DNA of 46,960 nt, from NCBI GenBank assembly GCA_022706685.1, contig JAKJCA010000017.1, positions 1 to 46,960 of the forward strand, in the 5' to 3' direction. The position numbers and the translations under genes were made by a program. This document shows positions 23,382-32,400 of this stretch, piece after piece. Position 1 is the first letter of the stretch. Each line of letters begins with the position of its first letter. This DNA is from Bacillota bacterium. Lineage in GTDB: Bacteria; Bacillota; Clostridia; Oscillospirales; Acutalibacteraceae. Under the pieces are notes generated by a model, which made no database searches, was not told where the DNA came from, and worked only from the letters and a program-made list of their open reading frames with translations.

Positions 23382-24725
23382 GATAGAGTACAATAAAGTT
23401 CGCAACTTTGCCCAGGGAAGGAAAGAATGGGCGAGCCACCGGGACTCCGATATAATGGATGTTGCAAAGACATTCACAAGGAGGAGAACCCAATGGCTCA
23501 ACACAAGGATACCACGGATATCCAGGAATTGCTATTCCGGTTTATGGGAACGGACGATCCCATGCTCAACATGCTTGAATGGCTGTGCGGCAGAATGATG
23601 GAGGCAGAGGTTTCCTGCAAGCTTGGAGCGGAAAAACACGAGCAGAGCCAAGAGAGAACCGGTTATCGCTGCGGTTTCAGGACTCGGCGTTTGGACACCC
23701 GCTTGGGCACCATGTACCTCTTGGTACCGAAGGTGAGGAATGGCGGCTACATCCCGTTCTTTGTCACGGAACGCAAGCGCAGCGAGGCGGCCTTAATACA
23801 GGCGGTACAGGAAGCCTTTGTGCAGGGGGTCTCCACCCGCAAGATGGAAAGGCTTGCGAAGAGTCTGGGAATAGAAGGCATCTCCCGCAGCCAGGTCAGT
23901 GAGATGGCCAAGGGGCTCAATGAACAGGTCGAAGAGTTCCGCAACCGTCCGTTGACAGCCCGGGCATACCCGGTACTGTGGGTAGACGCGTTATACGAGA
24001 AAGTGCGATATGGCGGCCGCGTGGTCAGCATGGCTATTCTGCTTGTGTGCGGAGTAAACGAAGAGGGCAAGCGGGAAGTGCTGGCGATTGAGCCGATGTT
24101 GGAAGAATCACGGGAAAGTTACGGACAACTGTTTGAGAAATTGAAAGAGCGTGGTTTGACCCGACCGTCCCTGATTGTTTCAGACGCACACAAAGGATTG
24201 GTGTCTGCTATTGGCGAGTGTTTTCCCGGCGCCGCCTGGCAGCGTTGCAAGGTGCATTTTATGCGGAACATCCTGGCACACGTGCCGCAAAAGGAGAAAG
24301 AGCGCTTTGCCGGCCTGCTTAAAAGCATTTGGATGACAACTGAACCGGAGACCGCCAGGCAACGGGCGCAGGAGCTGGCAGACGGGTACAGGAAAAAGTA
24401 TCCCAAGGCGATTGAAATACTGGAAGACGGTTTGGAGGATTCGCTGACTTTTCTGTCATTTCCTTCGCTGGATGCCAGAAAAGTCAGCTCCAACAACATG
24501 CTGGAGAGGCTGAACAAAGAAATTCGCAGACGAACCAGGGTGGTGGGCATCTTCCCCAACCCGGAGTCTCACCTGAGATTGGTAACGGTTTACCTAATAG
24601 AGTACTCGGAAGACTGGTCGATCACAAGATCGTATCTGAGCGAAGAGTCGCTAAAATCGATAGACAAACTGGCAGCATAACATGATTAGCGGAGTCCAAA
24701 GTTGCGAACTTAATTTGACAGTACC
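23382..24725 (+). mobile_element. IS256-family insertion sequence, complete, 1344 bp
   Basis: The ends are set by the inverted repeats: the left end from 23382 and the complement of the right end from 24725 align without gaps over 29 bases with six mismatches. The inner 15 bases AAGTTCGCAACTTTG are identical at both ends. TCATCTGC flanks the element directly on both sides. The single gene encodes a DDE transposase. Length, end structure and duplication size all fit IS256. The element lies inside the second hairpin of the heptamer array, between kdpDE and the tRNA cluster, and interrupts no protein gene. Confidence 0.9.
23493..24680 (+). CDS. IS256-family (mutator-type) transposase
   Basis: 395 residues from the ATG at 23493, chosen for its strong AAGGAGGAG site; an in-frame extension upstream has none. 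It has the N-terminal zinc-free DNA-binding part (LGAEKHEQSQERTGYRCGFR), then the catalytic RNase H-like fold with the first Asp in LWVDALYEKVR, the second in LIVSDAHKGL, and the Glu in SSNNMLERLNKEIRRRTRVVG. The C/D(2)H-type motif MRNILAHVPQ is also present. All DDE residues are intact and the frame is uninterrupted, so the element is probably still active. Confidence 0.95.
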   Translation: MAQHKDTTDIQELLFRFMGTDDPMLNMLEWLCGRMMEAEVSCKLGAEKHEQSQERTGYRCGFRTRRLDTRLGTMYLLVPKVRNGGYIPFFVTERKRSEAALIQAVQEAFVQGVSTRKMERLAKSLGIEGISRSQVSEMAKGLNEQVEEFRNRPLTARAYPVLWVDALYEKVRYGGRVVSMAILLVCGVNEEGKREVLAIEPMLEESRESYGQLFEKLKERGLTRPSLIVSDAHKGLVSAIGECFPGAAWQRCKVHFMRNILAHVPQKEKERFAGLLKSIWMTTEPETARQRAQELADGYRKKYPKAIEILEDGLEDSLTFLSFPSLDARKVSSNNMLERLNKEIRRRTRVVGIFPNPESHLRLVTVYLIEYSEDWSITRSYLSEESLKSIDKLAA

Positions 24726-24733
24726 TCATCTGC
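24726..24733. repeat. Target-site duplication, right copy (TCATCTGC)
   Basis: The exact repeat of 23374-23381, directly after the right inverted repeat of the insertion sequence. Confidence 0.8.
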
Positions 24734-24811
24734 CGCAGCGGATAGTGAAATTTTGCGGTCTGCCGCAAAGTGATATTCCGTTCGCGTTTGTGTTAAACGC
24801 GAACAGAGTTG

Positions 24812-24841
24812 AAAAAACCTTGTCTTGCGACAAGGTTTTTT
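24812..24841 (-). terminator. Terminator of the tRNA operon
   Basis: A perfect 13-bp stem: AAAAAACCTTGTC (24812-24824) with its complement (24829-24841) and loop TTGC. It ends two bases before the CCA end of tRNA-Val. With A and T runs on both sides it can stop transcription in either direction. Confidence 0.9.
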
Positions 24842-24842
24842 C

Positions 24843-24919
24843 TGGTGGACACACACGGACTCGAACCGTGGACCTCTCGCGTGTGAAGCGAGCGCTCTAA
24901 CCAGCTGAGCTATGCGTCC
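24843..24919 (-). tRNA. tRNA-Val (anticodon CAC)
   Basis: 77 bases including an encoded CCA. Acceptor GGACGCA pairs with TGTGTCC, the D arm is AGCTCAGCTGGTTAGAGC, and the anticodon stem CTCGC/GCGAG closes the loop TTCACAC (anticodon CAC). The T arm is CACGG/CCGTG with loop TTCGAGT. It is the last of three tRNAs read leftward. Confidence 0.95.
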
Positions 24920-24978
24920 TTTTTGGAAAAGAGCCGGAAAACGGAAATCTAAAAAAATCAGAACTCCGGTTTCCGGCT

Positions 24979-25053
24979 TGGTGACCCGGACGAGAATCGA
25001 ACTCGTGTTACTGCCGTGAAAGGGCGGTGTCTTAACCTCTTGACCACCGGGCC
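24979..25053 (-). tRNA. tRNA-Glu (anticodon TTC)
   Basis: 75 bases with CCA. Acceptor GGCCCGG/CCGGGTC, anticodon loop CTTTCAC (TTC), T arm ACGAG/CTCGT with TTCGATT. The anticodon stem is CCGCC/GGCAG, leaving one C-A mismatch at the second pair, where Firmicute tRNA-Glu normally has GGCGG. It is otherwise canonical. Confidence 0.93.
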
Positions 25054-25056
25054 GGG

Positions 25057-25133
25057 TGGTAGCGGCAGCTGGACTCGAACCAGCGACACTCCGGGTATGA
25101 ACCGAATGCTCTAGCCAACTGAGCTATGCCGCC
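25057..25133 (-). tRNA. tRNA-Met (anticodon CAT), elongator type
   Basis: 77 bases with CCA. Acceptor GGCGGCA/TGCCGCT, D arm AGCTCAGTTGGCTAGAGC, anticodon stem TTCGG/CCGGA with loop TTCATAC, T arm GCTGG/CCAGC. It begins with a paired G1 and so is not the initiator. The overall pattern resembles the elongator of Bacillus rather than the CAT-bearing tRNA-Ile. First gene of the tRNA operon. Confidence 0.93.
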
Positions 25134-25154
25134 AAAGCCGTTAAGGGCTTTGCC

Positions 25155-25184
25155 ATTATATTACAGGCGCCGCGATTTTGTCAA
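25155..25184 (-). promoter_or_regulatory. Promoter of the tRNA-Met-Glu-Val operon
   Basis: On the minus strand, perfect TTGACA (25179-25184) and TATAAT (25155-25160) with an 18-base spacer, about 20 bases before tRNA-Met. A short hairpin AAAGCC/GGCTTT (25134-25151) lies between promoter and tRNA. Confidence 0.85.
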
Positions 25185-25191
25185 CAGCGGC

Positions 25192-25241
25192 AGGTAAGGG
25201 GTTCTTTTCATTGCGGTAAGGTAAGGGGTTCTTTTCATTGC
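25192..25241. repeat. Two tandem 23-base repeats (period 27)
   Basis: A 23-base sequence that begins AGGTAAGGGG and ends TTTTCATTGC is repeated exactly at 25192-25214 and 25219-25241. It lies just upstream of the tRNA promoter at the edge of the AT-rich section. Confidence 0.8.
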
Positions 25242-25448
25242 ATTGACGATGTGAGAGTTTCTGTAATCAGGTACATTGAGAGACATATTACAATACTCGT
25301 AGAATGTACTCAGCACTTGGATATATTTCACCCTGTGACTTTGAAAAAAATCTTGCACAAAAGTAGTTTAACTAAGCGTCCATTTTTTCTTGACAAGTCC
25401 ATATGATATCAATTTTCGGAGTCTACTTTTCTCAGCGCAGTCCAATTT
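25242..25448. other. AT-rich stretch without a clear gene
   Basis: Together with 25134-25241 this is about 315 bases between the tRNA operon and the lipoprotein gene. A leftward 65-codon frame (25358 to 25161) exists, but it runs through the tandem repeat and the tRNA promoter, has no ribosome site and no recognisable domain. I treat it as non-coding or as debris of an older insertion. Confidence 0.5.
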
Positions 25449-26438
25449 TCAGATTATCACAGGAATTTTACCATATTCCCATAATACAACCATATCATCA
25501 AATGCATATATGTAGTCAGCTGTACCAACATTAGAAATTTTCTTTGCATTGAATTTATCAAAATCTATAACGTTTCTGTAAACATCTTTATATATGATGT
25601 TATTATCACAAATAACAATCTGGTCGACTTGGTTAACCGCAAGATGTATTTCTTTGGTTGTCATTTTTGTTTGGTTGTAACAGTTGATAGAATATCTATC
25701 AGAAGTATTATTAATGAAATATATCAAATCATCGACAATGAATATATCAGATGCATTAAACAGGTTTTCTTCTTCTGTGCCGGTAGCAAAATCAAGCCTG
25801 TTAATATTATTACTAATATTAAAATAATATAAATAATTGCCATTAATAACGTAACGAAAAGCATTCTTTTTCACAAGGACCCTATTATTTGGGCACTTAA
25901 TATCTGCTCGATAAATATTCCCCAAATCGTCTTTTAAGGGATATGCAATATTCGCCTTATCATATAGTTCAATTGCAGTATCAGTACAATAATAAATCTG
26001 ATTACCCGTAATAGTAACAAAACCGCAATCATCGAGTAACTTTGTCTGTTGGGAGCCATCGGTTTTTATTTTGTAAAGTGAATTAATAATAATATTATTG
26101 TCGGGATACGCCATGTTTTTCTCAGATTTTACATAGTAGATCCAATTACCCACTACGTTGATATTGCTAATGCTACCGCGATCTATTCTTTTCCGATGTT
26201 TGCCATCAATTGTTGATTTGAACAAACCATTTTTATAAGCACAAGGTGATTGGTAAAAATAAAATAACCAGTCGCCTTGCTTCGCAACATAGCCCCGGTT
26301 CATAATATTTTCCGATGTATTTCCAATTTTATTTATGACATTATCTAAATCAGCACTTTGATTACATGCTGTAAATCCTAAAAGCAGCACAACTATTAAT
26401 ACCAATCCTTTACAATGATAATTATTAGTTAATTTCAT
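25449..26438 (-). CDS. AT-rich lipoprotein, DUF5050-like beta-propeller
   Basis: 329 residues from the ATG at 26438. LIVVLLLGFTACNQSAD is a lipoprotein signal with Cys at about 26, so the protein is anchored on the outer face of the membrane. The mature part is a series of about 40-residue units ending in hydrophobic/aromatic turns: WLFYFYQSP, NWIYYVKSEK, NQIYYCTDT, NYLYYFNISN, DDLIYFINN, NNIIYKDVY. This repeated I-Y-Y/F pattern is that of DUF5050-type beta-propellers. Base composition is strikingly AT-rich compared with the flanks. It begins 59 bases after the end of the RHS gene on the same strand, exactly where polymorphic toxin systems keep their immunity gene. A protective surface lipoprotein is therefore possible, but DUF5050 proteins also occur alone. 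Confidence 0.8.
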   Translation of the reverse strand: MKLTNNYHCKGLVLIVVLLLGFTACNQSADLDNVINKIGNTSENIMNRGYVAKQGDWLFYFYQSPCAYKNGLFKSTIDGKHRKRIDRGSISNINVVGNWIYYVKSEKNMAYPDNNIIINSLYKIKTDGSQQTKLLDDCGFVTITGNQIYYCTDTAIELYDKANIAYPLKDDLGNIYRADIKCPNNRVLVKKNAFRYVINGNYLYYFNISNNINRLDFATGTEEENLFNASDIFIVDDLIYFINNTSDRYSINCYNQTKMTTKEIHLAVNQVDQIVICDNNIIYKDVYRNVIDFDKFNAKKISNVGTADYIYAFDDMVVLWEYGKIPVII

Positions 26439-26497
26439 AATTTAAGATTATATACCTTTCAATAGAATAGGAGAATATCATTTTATGATCCGCCCCG

Positions 26498-29400
26498 TTA
26501 ATATGTCCAAGGCAGATAATCTATTTTACACCATTTTGGCGACCATACTTTTTTTGTAGGTTTATTGTCTTGATAAGAGTATTCATACCAGTAAGACCAA
26601 GGTTTGAAAAACCAGTCCCTTCCAACTCTTGCCTGATAACCGCCCCATAAAAAATTAGTATAAGATACACCTGCTGTACATGCCACTACTTTTACTTTAT
26701 TCTTTTTTGCCAATGCCCAAGCTAGATTTTCACCTTCATTACCATCTCCGCCTTTACAGCTAAATAAATAAATGTAACCCGTTATCGTTTTATTCGCTAA
26801 TTTAGAAACAACATCCTTTGTATTAATAGTCTCGTTATAAAAATTTAATTCTCCAGTCCAACCATGTAAATACAAAAAGACATACTTGATATCACCTGAC
26901 ATTTTATTCCATGCATTAGCAAAACTACTCATAGTGCCTACTTTAAAATAGTTCACATCAGTTATTTTAAAATATGCTGATTTCTCTGCAAATTGATTGA
27001 GAGGTAATTGTGAATCTTTATGATAATATGCGAAAACATAAGTTCTTGAATGTCCCGTTTGATCAATATAATCTACTGGATTATTGCCACAATACGTATT
27101 AAGATTTAATCCATTGACCTGCTCAATCCCATCCGCATTAATGAATCTACCCAGAACTGGGTGATAGTACCGGCTCTGAAGGTAATACATCTGCGTTTCG
27201 GTATCATAATAATATCCGCGGTAACGCAGCGGGTTGAGCAAGCCGATGGTATTGGCCGCGCTGCCGGTTGTGGAAAGCAGCTTGCCCCATGCGTCATACG
27301 TGTAACTGACGATGACAGCGCCATTTTCGTCAGCGATACCGGTAATGTCGCCCTGCAGGTTCTTGATGTAAAGGTACGTCGCGCTGTCGTTGAGCGTGAA
27401 ACCTATCGGGCTGCCGTTCCCGTCATAGAGGAAGTACAGCACGTCCGTGCCATCTGTCTGGCTGACCAGTTTGCCGTCCGCCCAAATGTAATCGTAAGTG
27501 ACAAAGTTGAAGTTGCCCTGGTCGTCAACCACCTTCTGCGCTCTCAGACCGTCGGCATTGTACCTGTAATCAATATAGACCTCCATCAAATCATCGTCAA
27601 TACCGGCCAGCTGCCGGCCGGCTGTCCAGGTGTAATCCAGCCCGTCAAAGCTGATCAGGTTGCCGATGTCATCATAGGTCAGCGGAGAACTGTTGAATGA
27701 TGTCAGCTTGTCCTTCCAGTTGCTGTCGCCAAAGGTGAAACTTGTCGTCTGCTCCGGTGTCCCCAGGGTGTCCGTCGTGTAGGCATACCTGACCTTCGAA
27801 GTCATGTTGCCGCCATTGTCATAAATGTAGCAGTAGGTTTTGTTCTGTACCGCGTCGTTGACACGGACAAGCTGGCCGGCCTCGTCATAAACGTAGGTAT
27901 GCTTCAAAGTGCCGCCGAGGCTGTCGGTCAGGATGTTGCCGTTGGCATCATAGGTATAGGTGTACTCCACATTGACCGCGGAGCCTGTGGTCGGCGTGAC
28001 AATATTTTCGAAACTGCTGACCAGCGGTGTCGTTGTATCACCGGTGCCGTCATGATAGGTGTAATCAACCGCAACGGAACCGAGATTGTTCTCGCCGTCT
28101 TTTACGGTGACGGAACTGTTGAGCAGCCGTTCGAAGAAATCGGTTGTCGATGACAGTGCCAAGCTGGTGCCGGTGCTAGTGATGTTGTTGCGTTTCACCG
28201 TTGCGCCAGTAGTCCTTCTGGCTTCTGCCTCAGTCGGTGTTTCTTCCGCGCCGTCCGAATAAGTGTATGCAAAGCCATTGGCAGTCTGCACAAAGTTGTC
28301 GTCTTCGTCATAGCTTGACGAATAGAGGAGGTCACCCTGCCCGGTCTGCGGAATGGTGTAAATCTCATAACCGCTACCGGTGAAATAAGTGATTTGATCG
28401 TTGATATTGTCGGTGACAGAGGTCAGCCCGTTCGTGCCCGAATAGGTGTATGTGTAGCTGTATGTCGTCCCGCCGTCGAAGCTGATGCCGGTCACATTAT
28501 TGTATTCGTCAAAATCATAGGTAATTGTCTGGCCGTTGCCGAAGGTGACGCTTTCCGCCCTGCCGCGGTTTTCGCCGGTACCGTACTCATACTCGGCAAG
28601 GCTCTGTGTGCCGACACTGACTTCTGTCTGGCAGCCCCAAAGGTCATATTCAAAGGAATAGGCCACCGTATTGCCCGCAGCAATCCCGGTGAGCCGGTCA
28701 TCGGTGTATTCGTAAGTATTTGAGAGGGCCGCACCGGTTGAAAGGTTGGACACAGCCTGCGACACACCCGCCAGCGCGCGCATGGCATTGTAGGTGTAGC
28801 CAACATCATTGTCAAGGCTGTCCGTGACACTTGTCAAAGTTCCGTTTGCCGTATTGTAGTTGTAGTCCACCGTATTCCCGGCCGCATCGGTGGCGCTTGC
28901 AGGGTAATTCTTGTCTGTTGTGTAAGTGTTTGAGGTGACCATTGTTTTTTCAGTGTTGCTTGCTGTTGTCGTCAGCAGGTTGCCCATGCTGTCATAGCTG
29001 TATTCATAACGAAGATATGCCAGCCGCCCGTCGTCAAAATAGACCGTTGATGCCGCGTTGTACAGACAAACCCTTAATTCCATATTGGGTGCCTGTTCTG
29101 ATATTTCAGCAGTCACCTGCAGTTGACTCCAGCCGTCTCCGGTATCTTTCACAAAGCTGCTGTTGACGGTATCAACGGCGTTACCGTTAGCATCTTTTGT
29201 GATTGCCTGAATCTTTGCGCCGGCATCTGCTCCGGTAATGGCTTCCGGAATATGGACATAAAATGAGAACACATATTTAGCCGGAATGAGTTCTTCAAAA
29301 CTCTGCGAAGCGTAATAGTTGCCTGCCGAATTACAGGTGATTTTAAGAGAAGTTGAACCCGATTGTTTTATACCGGTGTCGATGCTGCCCTCGTTCGGAA

Positions 29401-32400
29401 GGGTCCAATCGGAATCGCCGGATTCAAACCCGGGATTCAGCAGCAGATTGCCGGGATCTGTCTCTGCCGGTATCGATTGATTCGACGCGCCGCCGATATC
29501 AAAATCGGTATAAGCCACGCGAACATCGGTGAAATACGCCGTATTGATCTGATAGTCATAATCAAGGGAAACCGTTATCTGGCTGCACGGTCCTTCCAGG
29601 GTGAAGCTGTCGGCCACATACTGCCAATAGTCCGCATAAGGGATAAAGTCCAGCGTTTCTGTTACATTCACGGTCTGGCTGTTGATATCCGTATAGCTGT
29701 AAGACGCTCTTATGCGGAATTCCGCATTGCTGTTTGACGCCGCATCGGCTTTTGCCCAGCAGCCGATATCAATCACATCGCCCTCGCCCCCGGTGACGGC
29801 AAACGACTGAGAAATTGATTTTTGGGCGGTTGGGCTGCCCGTTATTTTCATCACATCAACGGGTTCCTCAAACTTGGTTTGTGTTGTTGCGATGTCCGCT
29901 GATGTCAGGTTTGTCCCTGTCCAACTGTCCGGCATATTGTTGGTGACGTCGCTCATTTTGCTGTTTAACAGCACATTGTAAGGGGTTTCCCAATCACTTA
30001 GCTCAAGCTTGGCATTGTCGAAATATGCGGTACCGGTGCTGTTATACAGCCAAAGATATATCTTGACTGTCGGGGTTGAAGAGGTGACTTCCACATTGAC
30101 GCTCAGCCGCTGCCAGGTTTCATCCGTGTCGGTCAAAAAGCCGCTGGAAATGTGCTCCACTGTCGTGCCGCCGCTGTTCTTGGTTTCAATGCTGATTTTT
30201 GCGCCGTCATCGCCGCTGTTGACTGCGTTCGGCACATTCACACAGGCCGAAAAGGTATAGGTGCCCGCATCAAGGCCGGTAAAGCTTTGAACAATACCGA
30301 TCGTATCCTTCGCTGTGCAGTTCATTTTGTATGATGCGGCTCCTGTACAGGCAACGCTGCTGTCCGTACCGGGCGAATAGCTTGAACCTTGCTCGATGCT
30401 CCAGTTGGAAGACCCGTTTTCAAAACCGGAATTGATAACAAGATTGTCGTTTGATTCCTGTATCGTCGTGCTGTCGGATAGCAGGTTGTAGGTGATTTCG
30501 TCAATTTCGGTATCCGCATAGGTCGTTCTTTGATAATCCCCCTCTTCGGTATATGACCCGATTTTGCGCCCGCAGCGATCAAACTGAGCCACCTCAAAAT
30601 GCCCATAGCTGTCTTCGAAGGTGCGTTGATAAGGGCTGTCATAGGTGATGTCAACCGTATTGCCGGCAACGGGCGTTGAGGTGCCCAGTTCAGCCCATTC
30701 CGCAATTTGCGTTACGGCAAGCTTGCTGTCATAGGTATAGGTGAACCCGTAATTGCTGATGTCCTTTATACTCTCTATCAGCGGCGCTCCGGGATGATTG
30801 GCGACATAGCTGTACGTCGCCGTTTGACCGTCCGGATAGGTTGCGGTGGTGAGTCTGCCAAGTGTCGCCGGTGTGCTTCCGTCCCCTTCGTAGCCGTAGG
30901 TTATTTTTAAATCAACATCATTCGGGGCAATGCCGACTTTGACGGCTGCGTTTTGCGCGTCATAGGCCTGTATCTGTGTCAGACGGTTGGCGCTGTTGTA
31001 GGTGAATCGGTATTCTCTGCCGACGCCGTCAACGATTTTATCGATTTCATGAAACTTGCAGTTTTGGCTGTCCCGGTAGACAATCTCGATGTGCGGCGCT
31101 GAAGTCACATGCTCATTTTCTGCCGCGGTTATCAGGACCATCCGGCCCGCATAATCAAAAGTCAATTGCTGGCCTGACGGTTCTTCAACAATGATATCCG
31201 TAAAATCGTCTTCGCCTGATACGGATTCAGGCACCCACATGGTCAGGCCTTTTGGCGGACTGTTTGAGTCATACTGCTCCACCCATTTTTGAAGCCCGTT
31301 TTCCACGATGTCCGCATAAACAAAATATGTGATTGAGCCGGTTTCATCAATGTACAGATACAAGTCGATACCGGCGCCGTTTTCATTGACAAACAGATCA
31401 TCCGCAAAGCCGACAAAGCGGTGATAGTTTGTCAGCCAAATTTTTCCATAGTCCTCAAATTCGAAATTAAGATAGTATGAAGAACATCGTTGAAGCAAAT
31501 CCGCACACGCGCTCGAGTAATACTGTTTGATGCTGACGGGCATAATATTGCCGTCAATGCCAAGCTCGTCTCTTTCAATATACATTCCGCCCGTGAAATC
31601 ATTGATCGAGACAGTGCCGGCCCGGCCAGCCGAATGCGTGTGATATTCATATTGATCGCTCAGGCCGGTTGTTTCCACATAGCTGAATTCAATAACCGGC
31701 GTATACTGCGATTCCGAAGTGTAAAGACTGATGCTGTTAAGCGATGAATCAAAGGCGCGCAGCATCACACCATGCGGATAAGCGGCTCCGTTAACAATAT
31801 CCTGATTCCTCGGGAAAGCCTTTGTGATATCAAAATGCAGCTGCCCATACTCATCAACGGGCGCCACAGCATAATCGATCGGCACCGCGTCATTCGTTGG
31901 CATGTTGTTGTATGTAACGGACTCAAACCAGATGCTTGAAACCGTATAGGCCGCTACAGTCATTGGCTGAGAGGCATTGTTTGAATAGACATCTAATGTG
32001 GCATTCGTCACCACGGCTTTACTGGCCCACAAATATGAGCCGGGTCTGATATATGCCCAGCAGGAGCCCTCGCTTTGATTGCCGACTGTGGCATAGGTAT
32101 AGGCCCCGTGATCAATGTTTTGCTGCCCGGTGATATCGGTTACATAGGTATCCATAATTGCGTTGTTTGTACCGGATGCAATTTTCACAACCGGGTCAAT
32201 CACGACGGGATAGGCGCGCTCCTTTGCCTGCAGCCAGCTGTCTGACGGAATGTAAGTCAAGGCAAAGGTGCCGTCTTCATTCTTCTCAAACTCAACTTGA
32301 ATATCATCGGAATAGGTGTTGGTATCGTCAACCATAAACGGGGCGGGCAGGGTGAAGACCGCCTCTTCGCCGGTTGCGTAAAACGCAATGCTGCTGTCTG

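Larger units (their letters stand above)
23344..24803. repeat. GTGATAT heptamer-hairpin array, split by an IS256 element
   Basis: Copies of GTGATAT lie at 23344-23350, 23368-23374 and 24770-24776, with a degenerate GTGAAAT at 24745-24751. Between and after them are four short perfect or near-perfect hairpins: ATCGCA/TGCGAT (23351-23367), ATCTGC/GCGGAT (24728-24743), TTTGCGG/CCGCAAA (24752-24769) and TTCGCGTTT/AAACGCGAA (24781-24803). Removing the insertion sequence and one copy of its 8-bp duplication restores a continuous array of alternating heptamer and hairpin. From memory, similar alternations occur between genes of several Clostridia; their function is not known to me. Confidence 0.8.

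Noticed and set aside
23344..24803. CRISPR array
   Set aside because: The repeated unit is only seven bases and the intervening pieces are self-complementary hairpins of variable length, not spacers; no cas gene is present anywhere in the window.
25161..25358. Leftward 65-codon frame, possibly an integrase remnant
   Set aside because: The short stretch FYEYCNMSLNVPDYR was suggestive, but the frame crosses the tandem repeat and the tRNA promoter and no second integrase motif follows.
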